Shown here: piece by piece, positions 24,503 through 35,685 of the stretch
Layout of the letters: every line of letters begins with the position of its first letter
How positions within the stretch are numbered: the stretch's first letter is position 1
Origin: Pisolithus tinctorius
Taxonomy: Eukaryota > Basidiomycota > Agaricomycetes > Boletales > Pisolithaceae
Assembly: GCA_024663395.1 (NCBI GenBank)
Contig: JANFAH010000036.1
Location: 434,001 to 498,000, forward strand
Length of the DNA stretch: 64,000 bases
Direction: 5' to 3'
The notes under the pieces: model-generated
What the model saw: the letters and a program-made list of their open reading frames with translations, nothing else
The model's database searches: none
Told to the model about the DNA's origin: nothing
Translations under genes and position numbers: made by a program

Positions 24503-25489
24503 AAGGGAACTCTGCATTGATGCCAGATGTTCCCAGAAATAAGGACAGTTCCACTTCTGTTGCTCCTGTACTTGTATCTTCTACACCAGAACATACTATG
24601 CAGACTTGTCATATCCATGACTCTCAGACTCAATCCCAGTCCAGTCCAGACCCCTAGCCCCTATCTCCAGTCAAGTCTGGTCCTAGTCCAGCCTAGAGAA
24701 CCTAACTCCAGCCTAGAGAACATAACCCTGGTCCTAGATAACCCAACTTGGGCCTAAATAACTCAAGTCCGGTCTTTTACCCCTATCTCCGGTCCATTTC
24801 AGCCTCCTGGCCTTGCACTGCTCCACCCCAGTCCTCCCAGGTCCATGTCTGAGTCACCCGGACATAACTCTGGTCTGTTTTCCTTTGTTTGTACTATATT
24901 TAGTCTTGTCCTTTTGTCTGACTCTGCTTACTATACAAATCCTGTGTCTGACCCTGGTATGCTGGTCACCCAGACTTTGGCTATTAGCCTCAGCACAGCC
25001 ACTGTGGCTATCCACTCTCTTGCTAATCTTCTTGCTAATAGCTTATTAACAAGTCTGGCTCTATGTTCATTATCCTGGACCAGTCTCATCTATTTAACCC
25101 CTGTACATACTTTGTAGCTCCCCAGTCAGAATATCATCTAAGTATTACCCTCTGCTCCATACTACTCTCTGAGTCTACTCTATAGCTAAGGCTGAGCCTT
25201 AGGCTATCCCTGACCCCTGTCCTGGACCTCTCCCCAGCTTGCATAAGGGTACAGCACATAAGCTGAGACCAAGGGAGGTAGATCCAACCCCAGACCAGCT
25301 TCCCCCTGTGCACACTCCAACATTGGTTGGTTTCCCATGCTCCCGGCCTTAAGTCTGGTCCTCTGGACTTAGCCCCTAACCTCTGGCCTCAACTCTGGTC
25401 CAACTGGACTTGGCCCCTGTCTCCTGGCCTTGACTTTGGCCACTTGGACTTAGCCCCTGTCTCCTGGTCTTGAAGCCCAGTCACTGAGG
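24503..25489. other. Low-complexity spacer between gag and pol
   Basis: About 1 kb rich in repeats of the type CCAGTCCTAGTCCAGCC and CTCTGGTCCAACTGGACTTGG, built on degenerate CTGG/CCAG units with no open frame. Possibly an expanded linker of the original gag-pol junction. No gene is supported. Confidence 0.55.
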
Positions 25490-28400
25490 GTAAACCCATA
25501 CTTGACAAGATTCCCATTTCCCTTTACACAATGGAAAGAACCTCGAAAGTCATCAACACCACAGCTCTGGTTGACTCTGGAGCAGAGATATCCTGTATTG
25601 ACTGGGGCTTCATGTGAAAACACCGAATCCCCACTCAACACCTCACTGAACCCATCCTTGCTAAAAATGCTGATGGAACCCCAAACTCCAAGGGATGAAT
25701 CTTGTTCTCTGCCACCCTTTACTTCAAGGTCAAGGGACTTGTTCATCAGTGCTTTTTCCATGTCATCAACTGTGGCACTGAAAATGTCATACTTGGCCTC
25801 CCTTGGTTACAAGAAAACAATCCTGTTGTGGACTGGAGAATGGGCACACTGTCCATTGACAAAAGAACCGATAGGTCTAAAGAGTTGAAGCTCAACATCT
25901 CTTCTGTTGCCATTGAAGAACCCACCGTGAATCTTGTGTCCCCTATTGAAAAGAAAGGGATAAACAAATTCATGGATTACAAAGAACCCGAAGATGAAGC
26001 CATTCGCACACATTTTGTGATGTTGGTTGGAAAACTCATTGAAGAAGCCAAGAAAATTAACCCAAACAACAGTCTTCTTTGAAAAATCACTATGGCCACT
26101 GAATTGGCCCAAGAAGAACACAAGAAGAAACTGAAAGCGACCCTCCCTGAGGATTATAAAGACTTCGCTTTGGTCTTCGAAAAGCCCTCCGATGGAGTCT
26201 TACCTCCATCATGACTGTATGACCATGCTGTTAACCTTGCTGAGGATTTTGTCCCCAAGGTGGCCAAAGCTTACCCACTCTCTCCCTCTGAACAAGAGTC
26301 TGTGGAGAAGTTCATTGAAGAAAACCTTCGAGAAGGAAAGATCCACCCCTCGAAATCTCCTCAAGCCACCCCCTTCTTCTTCATAGGAAAGAAAGATGGC
26401 TCCCTCCATCCCTGTCAAGACTACTGATATCTGAACAAGAATACAGTGAAGGATGCATACCCCCTTCCCCTCACCTTGGATCTCATTGACAAACTCAAAG
26501 GAGCATCTATATTCACAAAGATGGATGTAAGATCAGGCTACAACAATGTCCATATCAAGGAAGGAGACCAGTGGAAAGCAGCATTCATCATGCATAAAGG
26601 TCTCTTTGAACTGACAGTCATGTTCTTCAGGTTGTGCAACTCCCCTGCCACCTTCCAACAATTCATGAATGACTTGTTCTGAGACATGATTGCTGAAGGA
26701 TGGCTGGTCATCTATATGGATGACCTACTCATATTCTCCACCAACCCCGAAGAGCATAAACAAAGAACCCATTGTGTTCTTGAATGAATGAGGGAACTCT
26801 CACTCCCTCTGAAATTAGAAAAATGCCACTTTGATCCGGCCGAGGTTGAATACCTTGGAATGATCATTAAGGAAAACACCGTCGCCATGGACCCTGTCAA
26901 AGTCCAAGGTATTGCTGAATGGCCTGTCCTGAAGAAAGTCAAGGACATACAATCCTTCCTAGGATTTGCAAATTTCTACTGAAGATTTGTTCCCTACTAC
27001 TCGGACATTGCCTGACCCCTTATTGACCTCACCAAGAAAACCGTTGCTTGGGAATGGTCAAAGAAATGTCAAACTGCCTTCAAACTGCTGAAAAGAGTTT
27101 TTATGGTACAACCGACCCTTCAGATGCCCGATACTTCTTGGCCATTCATGATAACCACTGATGCATCCAAGTATGCAACTGGAGGCATCCTCCTCCAGGA
27201 AAATTCCAACGGCCAGTGGCAACCCTGTGCCTTTATCTCCCAATTGTTTAACCCTGCTGAACAAAACTATGACATCTACAACAGAGAGTTGTTAGGGGTC
27301 ATTTGAGGACTGAAGTCCTGGAGACATTATCTCCATGGATCCCCATTCCCAGTCAAGGTCTTTACTGATCACAAGAACTTGACTTATTTCAAGGCACCTC
27401 AAAACTCAAACTGTTGACAGGCCCATTGGCTCCTTGATCTCGCAGACTTCAATCTGCAGATTGAACATGTCCCAGGAAAAGACCTGGCTGCACCTGATGC
27501 ACTCTCTTGCTGACCCGACCACATCCCTCATGATGACAACAACAACAAAGGAGTTACTCTCCTCCCACAAACTATGTTTGTCAACCTCATTGATACCAAC
27601 CTTACTCAAAAGGTTGCCTCTTCTTCTATGAAAGACCCTGTCATCCAGACAGCACTCCATGCCATTGAAAACATTGACATGCCTCTCCCTTTCAAATCCC
27701 ACCTTTCTGACTGGTGATTTGACAATGGGGTGTTACTCTGCAAAAACCAGGTGTATATCCTGGATGACCCTACCCTCCAATGGACCGTTGTGTCCAACCA
27801 CCATGATCACCCCTATGCTGGACACCCTGGTGTCTTGAAAACCCGACAACTTGTTTCCTCCAAGTTTTGGTGGCCCAGACTTGCATCCTTTGTCCAAAGA
27901 TATGTTGAAGGCTGCGCTGCATGCCAACAAAATAAAGCAAATACTCACCCAATGACACCCCCCCTTACACCTATTCCCTCTACCTTGACCTGCCCATTCC
28001 AACAGATCTCTTGCAATCTGGTCACCGACTTACCCCTTTCTAAGGGTTATAATTCCCTCTTGGTTGTGGTAGACCATGGGCTTACAAAGGGGGTAATTTT
28101 GACACCAACTAAAAAGACTGCCTCCACTGCAGATATTGCAGCATTATTCTTCAAGAAAGTCTACTCCTGCTTCAGGCTGTATGACAAAATCATATCAGAT
28201 CAAGGTCCCCAGTTTGCCTCTACCTTTGCAAAAGAACTTGTCTCCCTTTTAGGATACTCCCTCGCCCTGTCAACAGCATATCATCCCCAGACCGATGGAG
28301 AAATGGAATGCATAAACCAAGAAGTGGAAGCTTAGGTCTGCATCTTCTGCCAGAATGATCCCACTCTGTGGGTGGACAATCTTCCAATGGCAGAGTTCGT

Positions 28401-29070
28401 GCATAATCACTGACCGCATTCCATCACCCATCAATCACTGTTCTACCTCATGTACAGCTATGAACCAAAACCACTTCTGTCCCTAATTGTGGAAACCCAT
28501 CTCCCTGCCACCAAGTCTAGACTTGAGGAACTCCGAAAGGCTAGGGAGGAAGCCCTTGCAGCCCATGACCTAGCCAGAAGAACAATGAAAGATCACTCAT
28601 CACGACCCTTCACCCCATTCCAAAAGGGTGATAAGGTTTGGCTAGAAGCACAGAACCTAAAGTGTTCCTACAAAAATAGGAAATTAGCCCCAAAATGAGA
28701 AGGACCCTTTATCATCTCTGATGTCCTATCTCCAATCACATATTGCCTCATGATTCCCATGCAATGGAAGATCCACAACATTTTCCATGCTTCCCTCCTA
28801 TCACCCTATTGTGAAAATGATGTTCCCAGACTGAACTTCCCAACTCCACCACCTGACCTTATCAATGAAGAAGAGGAGTACAAAGTTGAGGCAATAGTTG
28901 GCCATAAAAGATCCAGCTGCAGACATGCCTTTTTAATCAAATGGAAAGGCTACCCTTCTTCTGAGAACTTGTGGCAAAAGGAAACACACCTCAAACACAT
29001 GGATGATACACTCTCCACATATAAGAAATGTTTCCCCAAAGACTTTCCCCCTCAGAAAACACCCACTTGA
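25490..29070 (+). pseudogene. pol: Pol of element 1: protease, reverse transcriptase, RNase H, integrase, chromodomain
   Basis: One frame throughout. Protease motif ALVDSGAEISCID (about 25565); reverse transcriptase with [19 protein letters not shown] and the catalytic VIYMDDLLIFS (about 26710), intact; RNase H with ITTDASKYATGG and NRELLGVI; integrase zinc region HPYAGHPGVL...CAACQQNK and catalytic core (VVDHGLTKG, IISDQGPQFASTF, AYHPQTDGEME); a C-terminal chromodomain (YKVEAIVGHKRS, FLIKWKGYPSSENLWQ), which places it in the chromoviruses. Fifteen TGA codons occur, for instance in DYxYLN, FYxRFVPYY, IAxPL and NHxPHS, all at sites that are Arg in relatives. A single TAG lies near 28333. No frameshifts. 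Confidence 0.93.
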
Positions 29071-29174
29071 CACTCTACTTGTACTGTCAGAAACATTACC
29101 TTTGAAATGCCTCCTTGCTGCTACACTTACCCCTGAGAACCCTCTCATTGCCACACCCCATTTGCCCAATGTCA

Positions 29175-30110
29175 ATGACAACTGCCAGTGATCAAATGAT
29201 CGCTTCTTACTGACTCTTTGCCACTGACCCCACTGTAGTCGGCACTGTCTATCATGAGGTCAACAAGGATTCACCTCTTGATTTGGTATACCACGCTACC
29301 ATCCAAGCCCTTTGGCTTGAAGAGTTATCCCGATATGTCAATCGACAGAACCCCCTCCTCTCCCCTGCATGCACCATTCTGAATGAGATCACCACCCAAC
29401 AGGTCCCCCTGTTGCTTAGACTCTTTGATGTTCTTGGAGGCGCTGACCTCATTTATAATGTCCGTCAACATCCCATGCTGATCGCTCCTCCTCCCCCTGG
29501 GTCTTGAAGACCCTCGACTGCAACTTCTCCCCTGGTTTCCTCCATGTCTTCCTCCCCTCCAGCATCATCACCATCGTCATCCTCCCATTCATCTCGCTCT
29601 CTTAGAAGAGCTGATAGACCCTGCACCTGTCGTCTGTCTGGCCCAAACCCCCAGCCCTGTGAGTCTCATGACTCACTGACTGAGGTAGATCCTGAGACTG
29701 CCTTTGGCATCTCCTGAGCTGAACTTGACTACACCCTGAACATCATCAAGACCCTGGCCCAGCTCCCACTGTCTCCTGTATTAAATGCTATGACCGAGTT
29801 TGATTGACCTCTTACTCCATCCGACCCATGCTATTGACAAATGTGCTACATCTGCCACCATCTCAGCCATGTTCATGTCAATTGTGGACTCTATGAATGC
29901 CCCCTTTGTCATGCCACTTGCCCTGGGCATACCCAAGCCCAATGTCCCTCTTTATGTCCTTGTCATCTGTTACAGGACAGAATTGCCACCCCTGCCTTGG
30001 TGGATGATTGTACCCTTGTTGGGAGCAAGGATAATGATCTGTATGATAATGATTTCAACTTCGACAACTCTGCCATCAGCAATATGACTGGAGAGCCTTA
30101 TGGAGAATAG
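29175..30110 (+). pseudogene. ORF3 of element 1, zinc-knuckle-like accessory protein
   Basis: Downstream of pol and separate from it. A single frame of 311 codons, interrupted by five TGA codons only. The N-terminal half reads TVYHEVNKDSPLDLVYHATI and VPLLLRLFDVLGGADLIYNV; the middle is Ser/Pro-rich; the C-terminal part has clustered Cys/His (CYICHHLSHVHVNCGLYECP, then LCHATCPGHTQAQCPS), like two or three knuckles; the end is acidic. Since every stop is a CGA-type TGA and there are no indels, the frame was under coding constraint when the element was active. Perhaps a nucleic-acid-binding accessory protein; its role is unknown to me. Confidence 0.75.
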
Positions 30111-30147
30111 TTGAAGTCAGGGACTTCAACGCTTGGAAGGGGGGTAA

Positions 30148-30598
30148 TGTTATGTTTTACCCCTGTCTTTTCTTTTTCACTGTACATTTATCTCGTGTTT
30201 TGTTCCATTGGACACTTTTCCTTTTTGAGCTGTCTCCTCTCTGATCTGATGGCTCTCTACTTCCACCACTAGCATTATCCCCTCGTTACATGCTTAGGAC
30301 ATGTGTTGTCATTGTTCAACCAATGGTGTATTTACCTTGTTACATGTGGACACCTCATGGTCTGTTCTCTTGTAGTATTTAGTCTGTTGGCTCAAGTCCT
30401 GGAAATCCAGACTTGAGCTGCTCAATTATATGCAGTGTTCCTCAGTACTTTGCCCTCAGTGTCCCTAACCTGGACCACTCTTACCAGTGTTGCCCCAAAT
30501 CCTTCATCATTTATGAAGGTTACTGCAGCCATTGCTCAGTAGAAACTTTAGACTGCGTTTGAGCTCTCCCTATGTCTTGACTTCAGTTGAGCATAACA
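30148..30598 (+). repeat. 3' LTR of element 1
   Basis: 451 bp, TGTTATG...CATAACA, followed by the target duplication AACAC. See the 5' LTR for the difference pattern. Confidence 0.95.
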
Positions 30599-30603
30599 AA
30601 CAC

Positions 30604-30969
30604 ATGTCTGTATTTATGTTGATTAGCTATTTCACAGATCAGAACTTAATATGAGTCTGAGATGTAGCAGCATCTCTGTGGTCACAACTCCACATGCAAT
30701 GAAATGCTACTCCCATTTTAGCAACACAAAGGATATCACCAGCCATGGAAATAACATACATGGAAACTGGCAGGCTTGACATGATGTACATAGAATTTTG
30801 ATCTGTCTGCATATGAAGGCCACATGTACTGCACAATCCAAGTCATATAAAATGGGCTGGGCACACTACAATTCAGTGTCATCCAACAACACCATTCTGT
30901 CCTTACAGGTACTCCCCAGTTTGATTCTCTCTTTTGTCAAGTGCATTCCTTTCAGTCTTTAACCTAAGA
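30604..30969 (+). promoter_or_regulatory. Upstream region of the alpha-kinase gene with TATA box
   Basis: TATAAAA at 30846-30852, 118 bases before the ATG at 30970. CpG-poor. The chromovirus inserted 240 bases upstream of the TATA box, so distal promoter elements, if any, were displaced. Confidence 0.5.
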
Positions 30970-33900
30970 ATGGCCATTCTTTCATGGTGTGAAGCTAGTG
31001 ATGGTGATGGCTGTGGGCAGATCTTTCCTCACAAGACTCAACCTGGGATCTGTGCAAAATGCCATAAATTAGCTTCTTTTCAAGCTGGCTCTGCAGACAT
31101 CAAGTTATGGTGTCAAGTCTGGGCCTACTCTGGCAAACTCCAATGCTAGATAAGGCCTAGAGAGTGGTTTGGAAGCAAGTCTGACAGGAAGGAACAGAAC
31201 TCTGACTAGCAGAGTGGTGGCAGGAACAAAGTCTGCTGAAGTAAAGGTGGAGTGGAGTGAGGGTGTTGGGTTTAGCTCATGTGCTACCCCCTTGCACGAT
31301 CTCAGCCCTTGTATTTCAGAGGGAGAGTACAGATAGAGAGAGTCAGAGATAACTCCAACAGTCAGAGGATGGAGACAGAAGGAGTAGGAACTAAGTTGAT
31401 ATTCATACTGAGGAATGGTGGAGTATGATACATGCTTTTATACTACTACAGAGGTACAGTAACCGGAATCAGAACTGACATATGGAGAACCAGAAAATTT
31501 CAAGTAAAACTTCCTGGACGATGAATGAAGGGTAGATGGAGGACATACGAACAGGTAACACAGAACACCCTGAAAAGGAAACAGTCCAGGCACTGGACCA
31601 TGTGGTGTGCATGCTGCGGAGTACCTGACTGCATGCTGTCAGGGAGAAGTCTGAAGGGCGGTCACATGACTCCTCAGAGAATGGTCCACCTGGTCTGGTA
31701 GGAGAGCAACACAAGTCCAACAGCAGTCGGAGCAGAGATGGTTTGCAACTGACAGAAGTTGGGTGGAGTTGGTGTGGAGTGAGTGAATGACCAGCGGAAG
31801 AGGGTGCAGAGTGAGTAAGGACTTATAATGAACACATGGGCATGACATATGGCAGGTATGTTGATACACATGGATTCCTGACTTTGCGATGTACCTACTG
31901 ACTATTGCTTACAGGCAATGCCACAATGCAAAGGATGTGGCATGGCATGGAAAAATTTACAGGGAGAGATGTGCAGAACTTGTGAAACTGCATCACCTGC
32001 AGCCAACCAAGGTGTGATCAATTATAAATGAGTAATTACCGGACTGAGATTGGTGCAATGCTAGTTGGTAACTGTGATAGCAGTACTGGCACAAGCCAGG
32101 TCATGCATGATGCCATCGAAACTGCAAGGCAAGCACAGGCAGTATCAGCTAGTGTCCGCTTGGAGAAATCACCAAATACATCTGGACTTCCAAACACCCT
32201 GAACACAGCTGCTGGCCTCAATTATGCATGGAATGGTGGTGGTCAACCAGGCAGTGACAAGATCAAAATTGCTATTGAAGTCCAAATCAAAGGTGCCTCA
32301 AAGCGAAGCAATGCTGGTGATGCATATGGGAAGTGGATGAAACTTTGGGCAAAGGATGTTTACCTTACTGGTGAGAAAAATACTAAATGTTTATTACTGC
32401 CCATTTAGCCACTCAGGCTCTCTGACATTTCACCCCAGAGGTCCTTGAGGATTCTCTCACTGCCCTTAATGTCAACTGGGAAAAAGATGAGGGTTTAGGG
32501 TTGGTATTGTAAGTGAGCTTCATGTCACTGGCCCCAGATTCCATACTTACAGTGTGTGATAGGGGTGAAGTTCAGTTTTGTTTTCCTGGAAACAAGAATT
32601 TCCAGCTGGGTGATCAAACTAAAATTGTTGGATATGTGTATAATGCATACATGCTTGGTGAGTCAGCAGATTTCTACAAACCAAGGGATGCCCAATCCAA
32701 GGAAGTGAAAGGACCAGCCCTCTTCTTGGAACTCTATGTTGACTGTGAAGCAGTGAGTTTTGTGCTTGCAATCAAAGTCTGTAGTTCTAATTACCAGAAG
32801 TTTATTGACCAGTGTGAACATGTTCATGTGGAAGTGCCAGGTAGCTGCACTATGTCCACCCAAAAGCTTCCTGCTGTGGATCACTCCTCTGATGAGGATA
32901 CTACCCTTAGAACTGTAACTCATTGACCACACAAAAAGGTGCAATGTGGTAAGTCTCATTTTCAAATTGTTGACTCATATTAACTGCAATATATACCTCA
33001 ACTACTACAGCTCACCTTGGACTCACATTGACTTTCATTCCCACACCATCATTAACATCTCTGTCTCATACTACATCAAGACCTTCAACCTCAGTGACCT
33101 TTCTATGTGCAGTTTGCAGCATGGTGCCTGAAACAGGTGAAGTCAAAATTGTGTGGCCAGATGACAGTGTCGAAACAATCAAGGGTTTCCTGGGATCTGA
33201 TGTGTTTTCAAAAGGCTGGACAAAGAAGGTTTATAAGGTTTGTCACTAAGGCACATCACACTTTTAGTCATTTGCTTACAGCTTTCAGCTAATGCTTGAC
33301 AGAGATCTTTTTGTTGCCAAATGTTTCTTTGACATTGGCACTGGTGAATCTGTGACAACTACTGACAACAAGAAGTACCTTGAACTAGTCCAACTTAACT
33401 TGGGAAAGTGGTTTCTGGGCCATTTCTGTGAACTTGCAAAGCAACAGGGTGTCAGCATCTTTTCAGGTATGTTTACTCAGCCTTAACCATCCCTATGTCT
33501 TAATAACCTGTGCCAATGGCAGAGATAGTGTTTTCTGAAGGTTTCCTGCTCTGTGAACATGAGATGTTGTCTGCTGCATCTGGTGAATCAGACCATGGGA
33601 ATTACTATGGTGGTGCTGTTTGGCTTGTTGAGCCTTGACAGACTACAACAGTTATGAAGTTTAGTGACACACTGGAGCATCCATCTTCAATGGACAAACT
33701 CGGAATTACTATTTCAGCCTTTGCTCATTTTGCATATGAGTACAGCAAGCATAAATTGGTCTTTGCAGATATTCAAGGTACACATCTAATACCAATGATA
33801 CACCCAGTAAAAATGACCTTCTTCGCTGCCCCTTGTCAGGTTCCCCAATGACAGTGAATGGGCATGATGGAATGGTCTTATTTGATCTGATGACCCACAC

Positions 33901-34085
33901 AGTGACATCATATGGTAACCAACTGCATCACAGTGTCAAGTTACTGATTCACCTCAAGTGACAGTGGAATTGGCAATCATGGCAAAGATGGAATCAAAAT
34001 TTTCATGCAGCAGCACCAGTGTGACTACATCTGTGTCAATATGGGACTCCCCTCAATTGTAAATACCCATGGTGATGAGGCATAG
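30970..34085 (+). pseudogene. Alpha-kinase (MHCK/EF2K-type) gene, split by a solo LTR
   Basis: Member of the alpha-kinase family, expanded in several agaricomycetes; phosphorylates Ser/Thr in substrates unknown here. The N-terminal part has paired cysteine motifs (CGQIFPHKTQPGICAKCHKL and CKGCGMAWKNLQGEMCRTCE). Next come an Ala-rich linker, the N lobe (LFVAKCFFDIGTGES) and the kinase core: FSDTLEHPSSMDKLGITISA, FVFADIQG-type LVFADIQG, GHDGMVLFDLMTHT and SGIGNHGKDGIKIFMQQHQC. Exon 1 (KLW) rejoins Q after removal of the LTR at 31111-31847 and one copy of its TATGG duplication. Multiple exons with GT-AG introns. TGA codons at probable Arg sites (for example near 32424) and a doubtful intron near 33915 make it inactive now. 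The duplicated TATGG shows that the LTR element integrated into the gene. Confidence 0.8.
31111..31847 (-). repeat. Solo LTR, family C, inside the alpha-kinase gene
   Basis: 737 bp; on the minus strand it runs TGTCATGCCC...GACTTGACA. Bounded by the 5-bp direct repeat TATGG (31106-31110 and 31848-31852). Same family as the 5' LTR of element C and the copies at 42071, 44763 and 62889. Confidence 0.93.
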
Positions 34086-34418
34086 ACTTCATGCAGAGTT
34101 ACATTAGGGCATGATCCCTCTAGGATGTAGTAATGCACTGCTATTTGTGGACAGCTAGTAGCCTAATACATTCAGACAGAACTGGATGGTTGATGTTGAT
34201 CCCATATTTACTCAATGCTAGCCAGCAGATGTGTTCATTGGCCTCAGACTTGCCTGACAGCACACAAGTAGTCAGGACAACACTAGTCACACCCACTTAC
34301 ATAACACACACTAATTCACATTCTTGCTCCGAGGCTCACCACACCATCATAAATGTCAGGTAATCACTTATGTGGTCACAATATACCTTGTAGATGTTGT
34401 GTAAATCAGCATATAGGT
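34086..34418. other. Short gap after the alpha-kinase gene
   Basis: CpG-poor, no gene, repeat or RNA recognised. Confidence 0.4.
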
Positions 34419-34800
34419 AGTGGAAGATAAACAACACCAAATGAATGGTGTGTCGACATGTTAATGCAAAATTGAACTGTGGACTTCTCAACTACCACAC
34501 CTATGCCCTGGTGATGAGAATTGTCACATGCAAATTGACAGGTCTGTTTGGGTGCTGTCCTATGTTGATCCAGAAACACAGTCTATCCTTCTTTGTCAAC
34601 TTCACCTGCATATAAACAATTATAATGACATTGTAATATTCCTTCTACAATGCAATATGGACATTAGGTTTATTGGCTTGGGGGCTGCTGTGAAAGTGTT
34701 GACCTACTATATCAGCAATTACATTACAAATAACATCCTCCAGGTCCACATCAGTCTCCAGGCAATCTGTGCTGTAGGAAAAGTCCAAGTAGCTGTATAA
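34419..34800. mobile_element. Two abutting Helitron fragments in opposite orientation
   Basis: 34419-34505 is the reverse complement of about 19047-19135 in the Helitron relic, with TG/CA differences at shared sites. From about 34510 a plus-strand ORF reads DRSVWVLSYVDPETQSILLC, INNYNDIVIFLLQCNMDIRF and YYISNYITNN, which is the stretch following the first fragment in fungal Helitron proteins. So neighbouring parts of one protein lie head to head here. Confidence 0.65.
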
Positions 34801-35685
34801 TATGAGCTAGATGGCTTAGATAACAACAATAAAAAATGAAGGGAACAAATTGCTCATCCCAAGGGATTCTGGACTGTTGAGACTAGAAGGTGAGACCCAG
34901 CACTTTGTAGTGGTAGTGATATGTGACATGTGCAGTGTGGTCCATGGAATAGTACTAGTGATGTGAGCAGTGCAAGTGGTATATGTAGTTTGTGTGTGGC
35001 AGTATGTGAGACATGCAGTGTAGATGAAGTGAAAAGGAAACTCATGGTGACCTTCTGAGTGTCAAAAGGTATCATTCTGTACCTAAGTACAGGGTTTTAT
35101 AGTCCAGGCAAACCCAGAACCTAAGTAAGACAGAGTATGAGTAAGGGAAAACTGCACGACAGCATGTACACACAAGACAGGACAGGCCAGAACAGAGGCT
35201 GAAGGTATACTACTAACAAAAAGGGAACAGAGACCATGTTAAAAGCAAGAGTCCAAAGGAAGGGGAAGTGGCCGAAGCACAGCAGCTGTGGGTATAGCAT
35301 TGTGTGAGAGGGAGCAAGGGCATGGGAAGGTGGCAAGGTAGGCAGGAAGACAGCACATGAATGGTGGTGGATGCAAGTGGTCTGGGAATGTAATGATAGT
35401 TGTGGAATGGTCGATGATAGGGGTTTACATGTTCAAGGAATATGGATTCCTTACAGCACAGCTATTGATAGTCACTGAAAATGTTTTATGGATGATGTGG
35501 AATCCTTGTCCTCTGTGGATGACACTTACACTGTAAAAAGTAAAATCACTAAAAATCAGTGTCTGTGTCACTGAAATGGACAAATTCAGTGTCCATGACA
35601 CTGAAGTATGATGTTGCATCTGTTCCTGGATGCTGTTAGGCCCAGGTCTGTAAACTCTTTGACAGGGTTGATCATGCCAGGCTGA
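34801..35685. other. CpG-poor gap with short inverted repeats
   Basis: No gene recognised. Notable small features: a 9-bp inverted repeat with a 3-base loop at 35585-35605 (TTCAGTGTC-CAT-GACACTGAA), within a run of CAGTGT/ACACTG words from 35525, and a decayed copy of the 16220-16260 segment at 35622-35664. Possibly remains of a further transposon. Confidence 0.4.

Larger units (their letters stand above)
20991..30598 (+). mobile_element. Full-length Ty3/gypsy chromovirus (element 1)
   Basis: Two 451-bp LTRs (TGTTATG...CATAACA) flank gag, pol with a C-terminal chromodomain, and a third ORF. The 5-bp target duplication AACAC (20986-20990 and 30599-30603) is perfect. A purine run (about 30135-30144) before the 3' LTR serves as polypurine tract. 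A family B solo LTR is nested between the 5' LTR and gag, which lengthens the element to 9.6 kb. Pol stays in one frame for 3.5 kb; of 16 internal stops 15 are TGA at expected Arg codons. It is dead but structurally complete. Confidence 0.95.

Noticed and set aside
23507..30110. TGA as a sense codon for Arg in this genome
   Set aside because: All stops in the elements being TGA invites a recoding idea, but Arg-to-Cys and Arg-to-His changes and TG/CA differences between the LTRs show C-to-T mutation at CG. TGA also ends the element 1 pol frame, and I know of no such code in nuclear genomes of mushrooms.
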